DNA of 64,000 nucleotides from G965267185 sp965267185 (lineage in GTDB: Bacteria > Pseudomonadota > Alphaproteobacteria > UBA6615). The translations under genes and the position numbers were made by a program. The stretch spans positions 3,286,001 through 3,350,000 of the forward strand of contig OZ253937.1 of the NCBI GenBank assembly GCA_965267185.1, read 5' to 3'. The first letter of the stretch is position 1. The number at the start of each line of letters is the position of its first letter. This document shows, piece by piece, positions 25,072 through 34,177 of the stretch. The notes beneath the pieces were generated by a model. That model did not search any database. It was not told the origin of the DNA and saw only the letters and a program-made list of their open reading frames with translations.

Positions 25072-26163
25072 CTACGCTGTCGGTCCGGCGTTCGCCATCT
25101 TTTGCCGGTACTTCTCCATCATCTGGCGGCCCGAGTCGTCGTACATGAACGACAGCAGCACATATCTTTGCCCGTCGATCACATCGGTGGCTTCATGCAG
25201 CAGGTCGCACGAAAAAATGGCGGCTTCTCCGGTCGCCGGTTTGTAGGTCGCGTTGTTAAACTCGGGGAAGCGCAACTCGCCGCCTTCATAGTCTTCGGCG
25301 TTGAGGTTGAGGGTCATCGCGAAGCGCCGGTGAGCGGTCCCCACAGTAGTGTTGTCGCGGTGAGGTCGGAAATAGCCGCCGGGATCGGCGTCGTAACGCA
25401 CGATCTTGAATTCCTCGACATACTTGATCGGGCAGTGAAATGCCCGGTGGATTTCCGGTAGCACCCGGCGCTCCATATAGTCCGCGATTTGTTGGAGTAA
25501 GTCCTGATCGGCGACATGATGGTCGCGCCGCTGCTTGATCTCGGAATCGTTCGCCTTGACCATTTTCCCTTCGGTCATGCGAAACGTTCCGCTGGCTTCG
25601 TTGCCGCGTGTTTCGAATTGTTCGATTAGATATTCACAAAAGTCGCGCGGTAGGGCCTGCGGAATAATCAAGATTGGCGGATGGTAGCCGGGATCGAACG
25701 GCTCGAATGGTTTTAGGGATTTGAGCTCCGCTGCGGCGCGCTCCGCGATCGGCGTATAGCCGGGTGTAATAACACTTTGGACTTTCTGCCCAGGGTCGAG
25801 CACGAAGCCGACGAGCTTACCTCTCGCGCCGAATGCGTCCGCCGCTTTGTGGTCGTCGTCGGCGAGCATGAAAAACTCGGGCTCGTGTTGTGCCGCGAGT
25901 TTTTGCACCAGCGGTACCGGGTCCCCGCCGATGGCGAAAATATGCGCGCCCTCGCCAAGCATTTGCGGTGCGAGAGAAAAAAGGCTTTCCAACTCCGCCG
26001 CGCAGCCGGGGTCCTTTTGCGTCGGATACAATAGAACGAAGATCGGCCCGCCGCGCGATTTATCGTTCAGACTGATGATAACGTCGCGCTGATCGGTCAG
26101 AAAAAGGTTCGGCATCCGGTCGCCCGGTGTCAGCTGCTGCCGTGTTTTGGTCGTGGTCGCCAT
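25072..26163 (-). CDS. Peroxiredoxin-like domain fused to 2OG-Fe(II) prolyl-4-hydroxylase-type oxygenase
   Basis: 363 residues. The N-terminal third (about 10-150) is a redoxin fold with YPTQKDPGCAAELESL, where Cys54 occupies the peroxidatic position of PrxQ/BCP proteins. The C-terminal half (about 165-350) is a P4Hc dioxygenase: His268-x-Asp270 in FRPHRDN and His323 in LLHEATD bind iron, and Arg333 fits the 2-oxoglutarate contact. It likely hydroxylates a protein or small molecule, using or sensing peroxide chemistry in the same chain. Which substrate is unknown. It lies between trxA and folC, interrupting the usual order, and converges with trxA. Confidence 0.85.
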   Translation of the reverse strand: MATTTKTRQQLTPGDRMPNLFLTDQRDVIISLNDKSRGGPIFVLLYPTQKDPGCAAELESLFSLAPQMLGEGAHIFAIGGDPVPLVQKLAAQHEPEFFMLADDDHKAADAFGARGKLVGFVLDPGQKVQSVITPGYTPIAERAAAELKSLKPFEPFDPGYHPPILIIPQALPRDFCEYLIEQFETRGNEASGTFRMTEGKMVKANDSEIKQRRDHHVADQDLLQQIADYMERRVLPEIHRAFHCPIKYVEEFKIVRYDADPGGYFRPHRDNTTVGTAHRRFAMTLNLNAEDYEGGELRFPEFNNATYKPATGEAAIFSCDLLHEATDVIDGQRYVLLSFMYDDSGRQMMEKYRQKMANAGPTA

Positions 26164-26221
26164 CGCAATCTCGCTCTAGCGCACCATAGGCCGGTTGTAC
26201 CGGTGATCCAACCGCTAGCCG

Positions 26222-27529
26222 CTACAAAGGCCGGGCGTTGCCGCGCAGCGCCGCTCCGACGAGGACGTGCGAGCCACAGATCAGAACACGCGCATCGCCT
26301 GATGTGCTCGCGAGCGCGTCCAGCGCGGCATCGAGTGACGTCGAATACCCAGCGGTGATGCCGGCGCCCGTGAGAGACTCGGCCGTTGTTTGGGGGTCGT
26401 GGCTGCGCGGTTCGTCAGGCAGCGGTACGACTGTGACAGAGTCGGCCGTGCTGGCGAGCGGCGCTAGAAACGCAGCGGGTGTTTTGTCATCCAACATGCC
26501 AAAAACAATATGGAGCGGCAGGCGCCGCTCTGCGTTGATCTGGCGCAACGAGGCCGCCAGTGCCTCGCCTGCCGCCGCATTGTGTCCGGCGTCGAGCCAG
26601 ACCTCCCAGCCGGGGGGCAAACGCCGGCGCAGGGCTCCGTCGGGCAAGCGCTCGAAACGGCCTGGCCAGCGTGCCAGGGAAACACCGGTAGCGACGTTTT
26701 CGTCGCTGATCGCGAGCCGTTCGCATCGCTCGATACAGGCAATTGCGGTTGCCGCATTGATCAGCTGATGGCCGCCGCCGAGCGCGGGTAGCGGGAGTTC
26801 CAAGGTTTTTTCCTGCGACCGGTAGACGAAACCCGCCGCGGTTGGCTCGACCGACCATTCCGTGCCTGCGCGAAAGGGGATAGCGCCAATTTCCGCGCCA
26901 ATGCGATCGATAGCTTGGGCAGCCACTGCCGGCTGCGGCGCGATAATCGAGTCGACGCCCTTTTTTTGTATGGCCGCTTTCTCGCCCGCGATACCGGCGA
27001 TATCCGATCCCAGGAACGCTTCGTGATCCCTGGAGACCGGGGTGATCACCGTCGCCAGGGGGGCGTCGACCACGTTCGTGGCGTCGTAGCGGCCCCCGAG
27101 GCCGGTCTCCAGCAGAACGATATCCGCCGGCGTGCGCGACATGGCCAGAAATGCCGCCGCGGTAATGATCTCGAACTCGGTGATCGGCTGCCCCCCGTTG
27201 GCCGCGTCCACTTCATTGAGCAAGTCGCACAACGCGTTGGTGGATATCGGCTTTCCCGCCAATACGAAGCGCTCGGTGAAGTCGATCAAATGCGGCGACG
27301 TATAGGTACTGACGGTTCGGCCGACCGCCTCGCAGATAGCGCGTAGAAATGCGATCGTGGATCCCTTGCCATTGGTGCCGGCGACGTGAATCACCGGCGG
27401 CAACTTGTTTTGCGGCTCGCCGAGTTCGGTCAGAAGCCGGAAGATACGATCGAGAGTTAAGTCGATCCGCGCGGGGTGATAGCGGTCGAAGCGCGCGAGG
27501 ATGTCTTGCAGGGAATTTGCTGCGTCCAC
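26222..27529 (-). CDS. folC: Folylpolyglutamate synthase/dihydrofolate synthase
   Basis: About 435 residues. Bifunctional enzyme adding glutamate to dihydropteroate and to tetrahydrofolates with ATP. The Mur-ligase P-loop VIHVAGTNGKGSTIAFL, SPHLIDFTERF, GGRYDATN and WLDAGHNAAAG are clear. The start is uncertain. GTG 27529 lies 4 bases after the accD stop and gives DAANSLQDILARFDRYHPARIDL, close to known N-termini; ATG 27553 and ATG 27592 are in frame but lie inside accD. accD-folC is a conserved alphaproteobacterial pair. AGTNGKGST supports a full active site. Confidence 0.94.
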   Translation of the reverse strand: MDAANSLQDILARFDRYHPARIDLTLDRIFRLLTELGEPQNKLPPVIHVAGTNGKGSTIAFLRAICEAVGRTVSTYTSPHLIDFTERFVLAGKPISTNALCDLLNEVDAANGGQPITEFEIITAAAFLAMSRTPADIVLLETGLGGRYDATNVVDAPLATVITPVSRDHEAFLGSDIAGIAGEKAAIQKKGVDSIIAPQPAVAAQAIDRIGAEIGAIPFRAGTEWSVEPTAAGFVYRSQEKTLELPLPALGGGHQLINAATAIACIERCERLAISDENVATGVSLARWPGRFERLPDGALRRRLPPGWEVWLDAGHNAAAGEALAASLRQINAERRLPLHIVFGMLDDKTPAAFLAPLASTADSVTVVPLPDEPRSHDPQTTAESLTGAGITAGYSTSLDAALDALASTSGDARVLICGSHVLVGAALRGNARPL

Positions 27530-27533
27530 CCGC

Positions 27534-28469
27534 TCAGTTGCCGGCGGTGGCATCGGCTTGGGGTTCGGCTTTTGGGGCCGCCTTTTCGACAACCGCGACC
27601 GCCCGCGTGGTGTCGGATGGGGTTTTCTGCCTCAGCAGCGAAATTAGCCGCACCAGGGTTTCGCGGAGTTCGCGGCGCGGTACCACCATATCGATCAAGC
27701 CATGGTCGAGCATACGCTCGGCCTGCTGAAACCCGTCCGGCAGTTCTTCGCGAATCGTATCTTCAATGACGCGCCGCCCGGCGAACCCGATCGTAGCGCC
27801 GGGCTCGGCGATATGGATGTCGCCCAACATCGCGAACGATGCCGATACGCCGCCGGTTGTCGGGTCGCTCAGGATCACGATATAGGGCAGTCCAGCTTCG
27901 CGCACCTGCTCTACAGCGATGACGGTGCGCGGCATCTGGATCAGGCTCAGCATGCCTTCCTGCATGCGCGCGCCACCCGAAGCCGGAATAGCGATCAATG
28001 TTGCCTTTTGTTCGCAGGCAAGCTCCGCGGCAACAATCAGCCCCTCGCCGACCGCTTGGCCCATTGAACCGCCCATGAAGCCGAAGTCGAACGCTGCAAT
28101 GACCGTCGGCACACCGCCAATGCGGCCGCTTGCGACGACGATGGCTTCCGATTCGCTGGCCTTGTTTTCGGCGTCGCGAAGCCGGTCGGTATAGCGTTTG
28201 GTGTCGCGGAACTTCAGCGGATCGACGGTTGTCGCAGGCAGCTCGGTCCGCTCGTATTCGCCGTCGTCGAACAGCATGCCCAACCGCTCGGCAGCGGAAA
28301 TCCGCATGTGGCATCCGCAATGACTGCAGACGTGCAAGTTTTCCTCGAGTTCGCGGTGAAACAGCATCTGGTCGCAGGAGGGGCAGCGATGCCACAGGTT
28401 CTCCGGCACATCTTTCTTGCCGACCAGAGCGCGGATCTTGGGGCGAACGAAGTTGGTAAGCCAGCTCAT
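27534..28469 (-). CDS. accD: Acetyl-CoA carboxylase carboxyltransferase subunit beta
   Basis: 311 residues. With AccA it transfers carboxyl from biotin on AccB to acetyl-CoA, the first step of fatty-acid synthesis. The N-terminal four-cysteine zinc ribbon is CPSCDQ...CSHCG (about 29-51). The crotonase-like core has AFDFGFMGGSMG, IPASGGARMQEG and LSDPTTGGVSASFA. The C-terminal 25 residues are Ala/Glu/Pro-rich and look disordered. It follows trpA by 8 bp, and folC starts at its end. Confidence 0.96.
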   Translation of the reverse strand: MSWLTNFVRPKIRALVGKKDVPENLWHRCPSCDQMLFHRELEENLHVCSHCGCHMRISAAERLGMLFDDGEYERTELPATTVDPLKFRDTKRYTDRLRDAENKASESEAIVVASGRIGGVPTVIAAFDFGFMGGSMGQAVGEGLIVAAELACEQKATLIAIPASGGARMQEGMLSLIQMPRTVIAVEQVREAGLPYIVILSDPTTGGVSASFAMLGDIHIAEPGATIGFAGRRVIEDTIREELPDGFQQAERMLDHGLIDMVVPRRELRETLVRLISLLRQKTPSDTTRAVAVVEKAAPKAEPQADATAGN

Positions 28470-28477
28470 GAGGGCGT

Positions 28478-29338
28478 TTATCCGGCGGACTGTTGCCGGG
28501 CGTTATGCACGCCGTCGGCAAGGGAGCGGGTGAATTCGAGCACCGTATCGACGAGGTTAGCGGCGGGTTGCCCGTCCTCGTCCAAATTGTCGGCGATTAG
28601 CTGGACGATTGCCGAGCCGACGACGGCGGCGTCGGCGACTTGGGCGACCTCGGCGGCCTGCTCAGGCGTTTTGATGCCGAATCCAACCGCGACCGGCAAA
28701 TCGGTGTGGTTTTTCAAGCGGGCGACAGCCGCATGGATGGTATCCGCCGCCGCCGATGCGGTTCCGGTGATGCCGGCAATCGACACGTAGTAGAGAAAGC
28801 CAGATGTATGCTCGAGGACCACCGGTAGGCGTTGATCGTCGGTTGTCGGCGTGGCGAGGCGGACAAAGTGCATGCCCGCGGCGAGCGCCGGGATGCAGAG
28901 CTCCTCGTCTTCTTCGGGGGGCAGGTCGACGACGATCAAGCCGTCGACGCCAGCTGCCTTGGCGTCCTTCAAGAACGCATCGACCCCATATATGTAGATC
29001 GGGTTGTAGTAGCCCATCAGGATGATCGGCGTCGCGTCGTCGTCGGCGCGGAACTCGCGCACCATGGCCAATGTTTGCCGCACGTTCGCGCCGCCCGCTT
29101 TGGCCCGCAGACCGGCCGCTTGGATTGCTGGCCCATCTGCCATGGGATCGGAAAAAATCACGCCCAGCTCGATGATGTCCGCCCCGGCGGCGGGCAGACC
29201 TTTGAGAATTTCGAGGCTGGCATCGACCGTCGGATCGGCGGCCATGATGAAAGGGATGAACGCTGCCCGACCCTCTGTCTCGAGTTCTGCGAACCGTGCC
29301 TCGATGCGGCCGCTGGTGGCGCCGTTGGATGCGGTCAT
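28478..29338 (-). CDS. trpA: Tryptophan synthase alpha subunit
   Basis: 286 residues. It cleaves indole-3-glycerol phosphate to indole and glyceraldehyde-3-phosphate and passes indole to TrpB. The catalytic region AGADIIELGVIFSDPMADGPAIQAA has the conserved Glu and the IGP-binding block; the catalytic Asp lies in LIVVDLPPEEDEEL. YYVSIAGITG and GFGIKTPEQAAEV are phosphate-site motifs. ATG 29338 is chosen, 3 bases from the trpB stop; a longer frame to 29401 overlaps trpB without reason. Part of a trpF-trpB-trpA-accD-folC run. Confidence 0.96.
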   Translation of the reverse strand: MTASNGATSGRIEARFAELETEGRAAFIPFIMAADPTVDASLEILKGLPAAGADIIELGVIFSDPMADGPAIQAAGLRAKAGGANVRQTLAMVREFRADDDATPIILMGYYNPIYIYGVDAFLKDAKAAGVDGLIVVDLPPEEDEELCIPALAAGMHFVRLATPTTDDQRLPVVLEHTSGFLYYVSIAGITGTASAAADTIHAAVARLKNHTDLPVAVGFGIKTPEQAAEVAQVADAAVVGSAIVQLIADNLDEDGQPAANLVDTVLEFTRSLADGVHNARQQSAG

Positions 29339-29340
29339 AT

Positions 29341-30558
29341 TCACAGCTCCACACCGAGAGCTTCGGCAACGGTAAACACGTCCTTGTCGCCGCGCCCGCA
29401 CATGTTCATGACCAGCAGATGATCCGGCGGCAGGTCCGGGGCGATGCGGGTGACATGAGAAAGCGCGTGGGCCGGTTCCAGCGCCGGCACGATCCCTTCG
29501 AGACGGCTACATAGCTGAAAGGCGGCGAGCGCGTCTTGGTCGGTTACCGCTACGTATTCCACGCGGCCAATGTCGTGGAGCCAGGAATGTTCCGGCCCGA
29601 TGCCTGGATAGTCGAGACCGGCAGAGATTGAGTGCGCGTCGTAAATCTGGCCGTCATCGTCTTGCAGCAGATAGGTCCGGTTGCCATGCAGCACGCCGGG
29701 CCGCCCCCCGGTCAGTGACGCGGCATGTTCGCCGGTCTCGATGCCATGGCCGGCGGCTTCAACCCCGATGATGGTAACGTCGGTGTCGTCGACAAACTCG
29801 TGGAATAGCCCAATCGCATTCGAACCGCCGCCGATGCAGGCGATAAGTGTATCCGGCGCCCGCCCTTCCGCTTCCATCATCTGTGCGCGCACCTCCGCGC
29901 CGATCACCGATTGGAAGTTGCGCACCATCTCAGGGTAAGGGTGCGGCCCCGCGACGGTTCCGATCAGATAGTAGGTGTCGTCGACGTTGGCGACCCAGTC
30001 GCGCAGCGCCTCGTTCATGGCGTCCTTCAACGTGGCGGTGCCGCTGGTTACGGGGCGCACTTCGGCGCCTAGCAACTTCATGCGGAAGACGTTGGGCGCT
30101 TGGCGTTCGATGTCGGTGGCGCCCATGTAGACGATACAATCGAGGCCGAACAGCGCGCACACGGTAGCGGTTGCCACGCCGTGCTGACCCGCGCCGGTCT
30201 CGGCGATGATGCGGCGCTTGCCCATTCGCCGCGCCAACAATATCTGGCCCATGCAATTGTTGATCTTGTGAGCGCCGGTGTGATTGAGTTCGTCGCGCTT
30301 GAAATAGATCTTGGCGCCGCCGAGATGCTCGGTCAGGCGGGCGGCATGGTAGAGCGGGCTCGGCCGGCCGACATAGTGTTTGAGATAGTCGTCAAGTTCC
30401 GCCTGGAAGGACGGATCGGCCTTCGCCGCCTCATAGGCGCGTTCGACCTCAAGAATCAAAGGCATCAGCGTTTCGGCGACATAGCGGCCGCCAAAAATGC
30501 CGAAATGGCCTTTCTCGTCCGGGCCCGAACGGAAACTGTTGGGACGTTCAGCTGTCAT
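29341..30558 (-). CDS. trpB: Tryptophan synthase beta subunit
   Basis: 405 residues. PLP enzyme condensing indole with serine. The PLP lysine is in NHTGAHKINNCMGQ, the catalytic Glu is in ETGAGQHGVATAT, and the phosphate loop is CIGGGSNAIGLFHEF. Length and motifs are those of the TrpB1 type that pairs with TrpA. The ATG at 30558 lies 62 bp downstream of the trpF stop with only a weak ribosome site. trpE, trpG, trpD and trpC are not in the window; the split of trp genes is normal for Alphaproteobacteria. Confidence 0.97.
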   Translation of the reverse strand: MTAERPNSFRSGPDEKGHFGIFGGRYVAETLMPLILEVERAYEAAKADPSFQAELDDYLKHYVGRPSPLYHAARLTEHLGGAKIYFKRDELNHTGAHKINNCMGQILLARRMGKRRIIAETGAGQHGVATATVCALFGLDCIVYMGATDIERQAPNVFRMKLLGAEVRPVTSGTATLKDAMNEALRDWVANVDDTYYLIGTVAGPHPYPEMVRNFQSVIGAEVRAQMMEAEGRAPDTLIACIGGGSNAIGLFHEFVDDTDVTIIGVEAAGHGIETGEHAASLTGGRPGVLHGNRTYLLQDDDGQIYDAHSISAGLDYPGIGPEHSWLHDIGRVEYVAVTDQDALAAFQLCSRLEGIVPALEPAHALSHVTRIAPDLPPDHLLVMNMCGRGDKDVFTVAEALGVEL

Positions 30559-30620
30559 ATTGCGCCGCGTTATACATCAGCAATTGCTGCTAGGACATAA
30601 ACCAATTGGCCGAATCTCGC

Positions 30621-31268
30621 CTATAAGCGGGCCGTGGCGTTAAGAAATCGTTCGATCTCGGCGGGATCTTTCTTGCCTGGCTTCGATTCGACCCCGGAAG
30701 ACACGTCGACCACGATAGCGCCAGATTCCATAACGGCTGTTGCAATGTTATCCGGGTCGAGGCCGCCAGCAAGCATCCAGGGGACGGGCCAAGACCGGCC
30801 GGCCAGCAATGTCCAATCGAACGGCAGTGCGTTGCCGCCGGGCAGCGCGTCGGTCATCGAGGCGGGGGCTTTGGCGTCGAACATCAGCCAATCGACGGTA
30901 TCGCAATAGTCATTGGCCGCGCTCACATCGTCAGCCGTCGCCACTTTGATCGCCTTCATAACCGGCCGGCCGAACCGCTTGCGGATATCGGCGCAACGTT
31001 CGGGTGTTTCGCTGCCGTGAAGCTGCAGCAGATCGAGCGGTACGTGGTCGAGCACTTGGGTTAGAAGCGCGTCGTCGGGATCGACGAACAGACCGACTTT
31101 GGTAATTCCGTCAGGGACCAGGGCCGCCAGTTCGGCGGCCGCCTCGGGGGTCAGGGAACGCGGGCTTGGCGGGTAGAAGACCAGCCCGACAAAACCCGCG
31201 CCGCCAGCGACCGCTGAGCGCATCGCCGCGGCATCGTTGATGCCGCATATTTTCGCCGTGACCGCCAT
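30621..31268 (-). CDS. trpF: Phosphoribosylanthranilate isomerase
   Basis: 215 residues, TIM barrel. It converts N-(5-phosphoribosyl)anthranilate to the deoxyribulose form in tryptophan synthesis. KICGINDAAAMRSAVAGGAGFVGLVFYPPSPRSL gives the catalytic Cys7-8 region; LLQLHGSETPERC and the end motif MLAGGLDPDNIATA...IVVDVSSGVE are conserved, with the general acid Asp in VVDVSSGVES. Its start shares one base with the pyrF stop (TGATG), so the two are coupled. Confidence 0.96.
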   Translation of the reverse strand: MAVTAKICGINDAAAMRSAVAGGAGFVGLVFYPPSPRSLTPEAAAELAALVPDGITKVGLFVDPDDALLTQVLDHVPLDLLQLHGSETPERCADIRKRFGRPVMKAIKVATADDVSAANDYCDTVDWLMFDAKAPASMTDALPGGNALPFDWTLLAGRSWPVPWMLAGGLDPDNIATAVMESGAIVVDVSSGVESKPGKKDPAEIERFLNATARL

Positions 31269-31972
31269 CAGTTGGCCGCCAACTCATCGGCAATGCGCGC
31301 TGCTGCGGCTGCGGGATCGTCGGCGCGCGTGATGGGCCGCCCGATAACCAGAACATCGGCGCCCAGATCGCGGGCTTCGCGCGGCGTCATGATCCGTTTC
31401 TGATCGCCGGCGGCGGCCCATTCGGGCCGGATGCCGGGAACGATCAAACGAAAACCGTCGCCGCAGGCCTTCCGCAGCGGAGCTATCTCGGCGGGCGAAC
31501 ACACCACGCCATCGAGACCGCACGATTGAGTCAGCTGGGCCAACCGTTCGACCTGCGCGGCAGCTGGTGTCGCTTGGCCGACGCTTGTGAGATCGTCCTC
31601 ATCGAGGCTGGTTAGCACGGTAACGGCGATGACGATGGGACGGTTAGTGCCGTGACTGGCGGCCGCTTCGGCGGCGGCGGTGAGCATGGCACGGCCGCCG
31701 CTGGCGTGTACGTTTACGATGGCGGCGCCCAGGCCGGCCACCGCCCGAACGGCACCGGCAACCGTATTGGGAATGTCGTGAAACTTCAGGTCGAGAAACA
31801 CCGGTAGACCGAGTTCAATGAGCCGTTGTACGCCGCCGGGGCCGTTGGCGTTGAAAAACTCGAGCCCCAGCTTGACGCCTCCCACATGGGGGCGAACGGC
31901 ATTGGCCCACGCGACCGCCTGATCGGCATCAGCCGTATCGAGGGCAACGAAAACAGGGTTCTCGGGCAACAT
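31268..31972 (-). CDS. pyrF: Orotidine 5'-phosphate decarboxylase
   Basis: 234 residues. Final step of UMP synthesis. The catalytic DxKxxD set is in FLDLKFHDIPNTV, KLGLEFFN supplies the first active-site lysine region, and IVPGIRPEW plus VIGRPITRADDP form the phosphate site. Start ATG 31972 has GAAAGAC upstream, and LPENPVFVALDTAD follows immediately; the longer frame to 32026 is not needed. Its stop overlaps the trpF start by one base. The epimerase gene ends 70 bp upstream. Confidence 0.95.
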   Translation of the reverse strand: MLPENPVFVALDTADADQAVAWANAVRPHVGGVKLGLEFFNANGPGGVQRLIELGLPVFLDLKFHDIPNTVAGAVRAVAGLGAAIVNVHASGGRAMLTAAAEAAASHGTNRPIVIAVTVLTSLDEDDLTSVGQATPAAAQVERLAQLTQSCGLDGVVCSPAEIAPLRKACGDGFRLIVPGIRPEWAAAGDQKRIMTPREARDLGADVLVIGRPITRADDPAAAAARIADELAAN

Positions 31973-32042
31973 CTGAGCTGTCTTTCTCGGTTTTCCCGTC
32001 GGGTACGGGCGGCGCGGTTCTAGCAAAGCCGTGGCGCTACGG

Positions 32043-33218
32043 CTAGAGCGCCGTCACCCCGTCGCGCACGCGCAAGGCCTCGGTTAGGGCGAGAAACAAG
32101 TGGTAGAGTGATGTCGCCGGAACGGTGTCGCGGAGCGATTCGCCATCGCGCTGCAAATGCTCGCGCCACAAGCCCGTGTCTTCCAGCTGATGGCAATTGA
32201 ATAGCCGCTCGAGGAGAGTGTCCAGGCGGGCGCGGGCGGCGCTATCACCGGCAAATTCGAGCCGTGCGGTTTGCGCCTTGATGGCCTCTGCCAGTCCCCA
32301 GATACGCTTGTTGTCGTCGAGATCGACGCCCCGGCGTAGCAGGGAATCGAAGATCAGGCCTTCCGTCGCACCGGGCTCCCGGTCGACACCATGTCGCTCG
32401 GCGAACCGATAGAGCTGCTCCGCTTGCGGTTCGCAATCGTCACTCGCCGCGGCGCGATAATGGTACAGCAGCCAGGTCCATTCGTAGTGGTGGCCCGGTT
32501 CGACAATCTCGCCGGCGGTTCCTTCCGCGGGTTGCCAGGTGGCGTCGAAGAATTCGCCTAAGGTTCCGCTGTCGTTATGGAAGAACTTTTGGCGAAACAG
32601 ATCGACAAGCCCGCGCGCCCGCGCCAGCGCATCTTCGCTGCCGGTGGCCTCGTGGAGCGCCAGCAATGCTTCGAGCAGATGCATATGAGGGTTTTGGCGG
32701 CGCGGCAGGTCGTGGGAGAGATTTTCGAAAAATCCTCCACCGGTGCTGTCGGCCATGTGGGCGTCTATGAAGGCGAGAATACGCTCGGCCCAAATTTTCG
32801 CTTTGGGATCGCCACTTGCGCGGAAATACCAGGTGCAGGCGAACAGCGCGAACGCCTGCTCGTAGAGCTCAATGCGCGAGTCGGTCACCGAGCCGCCGTC
32901 GCGATTCACCGAGTAAACGAATCCGCCGGGGTCATCGCGCCAGTAGTGAGCCGTCATGAAGTCGAAGCCGCTAGCTGCGGCGTCGAGCGGCGATATTTTC
33001 CCTGCGGCGGGTAGCCATCCGAGTAGGTGGGCATGGCTGAAGACGTATACCTGCCGCGCTTGTACCCGAAGGCGCTTGGGGGCGTCTTCGAGCGGCGCTC
33101 CGTCGAGGCTGAGATTGTCGAAAAATCCGCCAGCTTGGTCGTCCAACCCGGCGCCGCTCCACAGGGGCAGCACACCTTCGGTGAGCCAGGCTTTGATCCG
33201 GTCCGCGGTGATCGTCAT
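32043..33218 (-). CDS. AGE family epimerase/isomerase
   Basis: 391 residues, cytoplasmic alpha/alpha-barrel protein of the N-acylglucosamine 2-epimerase superfamily. Typical blocks are LPLWSGAGLDDQAGGFFDNLSLDG at the start, QVYVFSHAHLLGW, LEALLALHEATG, and the histidine-rich EPGHHYEWTWLLYHYR (about 245-260). Members isomerise mannose, cellobiose or N-acyl-hexosamine; the substrate here cannot be decided. The gene overlaps the preceding cyclodeaminase gene by ATGA. The pair lies between pyrF and the lapA-ihfB group and is not part of the usual core order. Confidence 0.88.
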   Translation of the reverse strand: MTITADRIKAWLTEGVLPLWSGAGLDDQAGGFFDNLSLDGAPLEDAPKRLRVQARQVYVFSHAHLLGWLPAAGKISPLDAAASGFDFMTAHYWRDDPGGFVYSVNRDGGSVTDSRIELYEQAFALFACTWYFRASGDPKAKIWAERILAFIDAHMADSTGGGFFENLSHDLPRRQNPHMHLLEALLALHEATGSEDALARARGLVDLFRQKFFHNDSGTLGEFFDATWQPAEGTAGEIVEPGHHYEWTWLLYHYRAAASDDCEPQAEQLYRFAERHGVDREPGATEGLIFDSLLRRGVDLDDNKRIWGLAEAIKAQTARLEFAGDSAARARLDTLLERLFNCHQLEDTGLWREHLQRDGESLRDTVPATSLYHLFLALTEALRVRDGVTAL

Positions 33219-34177
33219 GGCTTGGTCCGGTCAATCAAAAGCTCTGCCGCCGCGAGGTCTTCAAGAGCGCTGCCGACCGATTTGAACACTGTAATCTCGC
33301 TGGGCGACTGGCGGCCAGGCCGTTCTCCCCGGCACAGCTCGAACAAATCGCCGGCAATATCGTCGGCGGCGAGGATACCGGTGTTGATCGGTTGCACGAT
33401 ATCGCCGGCCTCCGATAGCGCACCGGTCCGGGTGTCGACAAAGATCCGGGCTCGCTGAATTACTCTGTCGTCCGCCTCGCGCATGTTGGGGCGGAAGCCG
33501 CCGACCAGATCGAGATGAGAGCCCTCGGCTAGCCAGTCGCCTCGAATCAAAGGATCGTGCGACGTGGTGGCGCAACTAATGATGTCCGCGCGGCGCACGG
33601 CGGCTTCTAAATCTTGGGTTGCAGAGACGGGGTGATCGGCGGTGTCGAAGCGGCGGGCGAGCCGGGCGGCTTTGTCCGGGTCGCGGCCCCAGACAATCGT
33701 TCGGCGAATTTGGCCCCGGGCAGTATGTGCTTCGATCAGGTTGCCGGCGAGCTTCCCTGTGCCGACGATGAGCAGATTTTCCGCGTCGGGCCGTGCCAGA
33801 TAGTCGGCGGCGAGCACCGATGCGGCGGCGGTTCGGCGGGCCGTTAGCGTGGGCCCGTCGATCGAGGCGACCGGTACGCCGGTTGAACCGTCGAGAAGCA
33901 GATAGGCACCGGCCACTGAGGGAAGGCCGCGGGCGCCGTTATCGGGATAGACCGTGACGACCTTGACGCCCACATGGGCGGGGGCCGGATCGGCGGTGTT
34001 CCAGGCGGGCATTAACAAGAGGGTGGCTTCGCGGCCGCCGGTCGGGATCGTGTGGTGGTGTCTCAACGGCACGGTCGTGTCGCGCCGGAATGCAGCGCGT
34101 AAGGCTTCGATAAGGTCGGCATAGACGAGGACAGCATCGACTTCGCTGGCATTGATGATCCGCACGGGCGGGTTCAA
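33215..34177 (-). CDS. Ornithine cyclodeaminase/mu-crystallin family protein
   Basis: 320 residues. NAD(P)-binding fold with LLIVGTGKLAGNLIEAH (about 133-149), and the N-terminal substrate part with GGREATLLLMPAW and HVGVKVVTVYPDN that marks the family. Members include ornithine cyclodeaminase, alanine dehydrogenase and ketimine reductases, so an imine or amino-acid reaction is likely but unspecified. The start appears to be TTG 34177, overlapping the stop of the gene before (TTGA); GTG 34165 is an alternative. Its end overlaps the epimerase start by ATGA. Confidence 0.87.
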   Translation of the reverse strand: MNPPVRIINASEVDAVLVYADLIEALRAAFRRDTTVPLRHHHTIPTGGREATLLLMPAWNTADPAPAHVGVKVVTVYPDNGARGLPSVAGAYLLLDGSTGVPVASIDGPTLTARRTAAASVLAADYLARPDAENLLIVGTGKLAGNLIEAHTARGQIRRTIVWGRDPDKAARLARRFDTADHPVSATQDLEAAVRRADIISCATTSHDPLIRGDWLAEGSHLDLVGGFRPNMREADDRVIQRARIFVDTRTGALSEAGDIVQPINTGILAADDIAGDLFELCRGERPGRQSPSEITVFKSVGSALEDLAAAELLIDRTKP

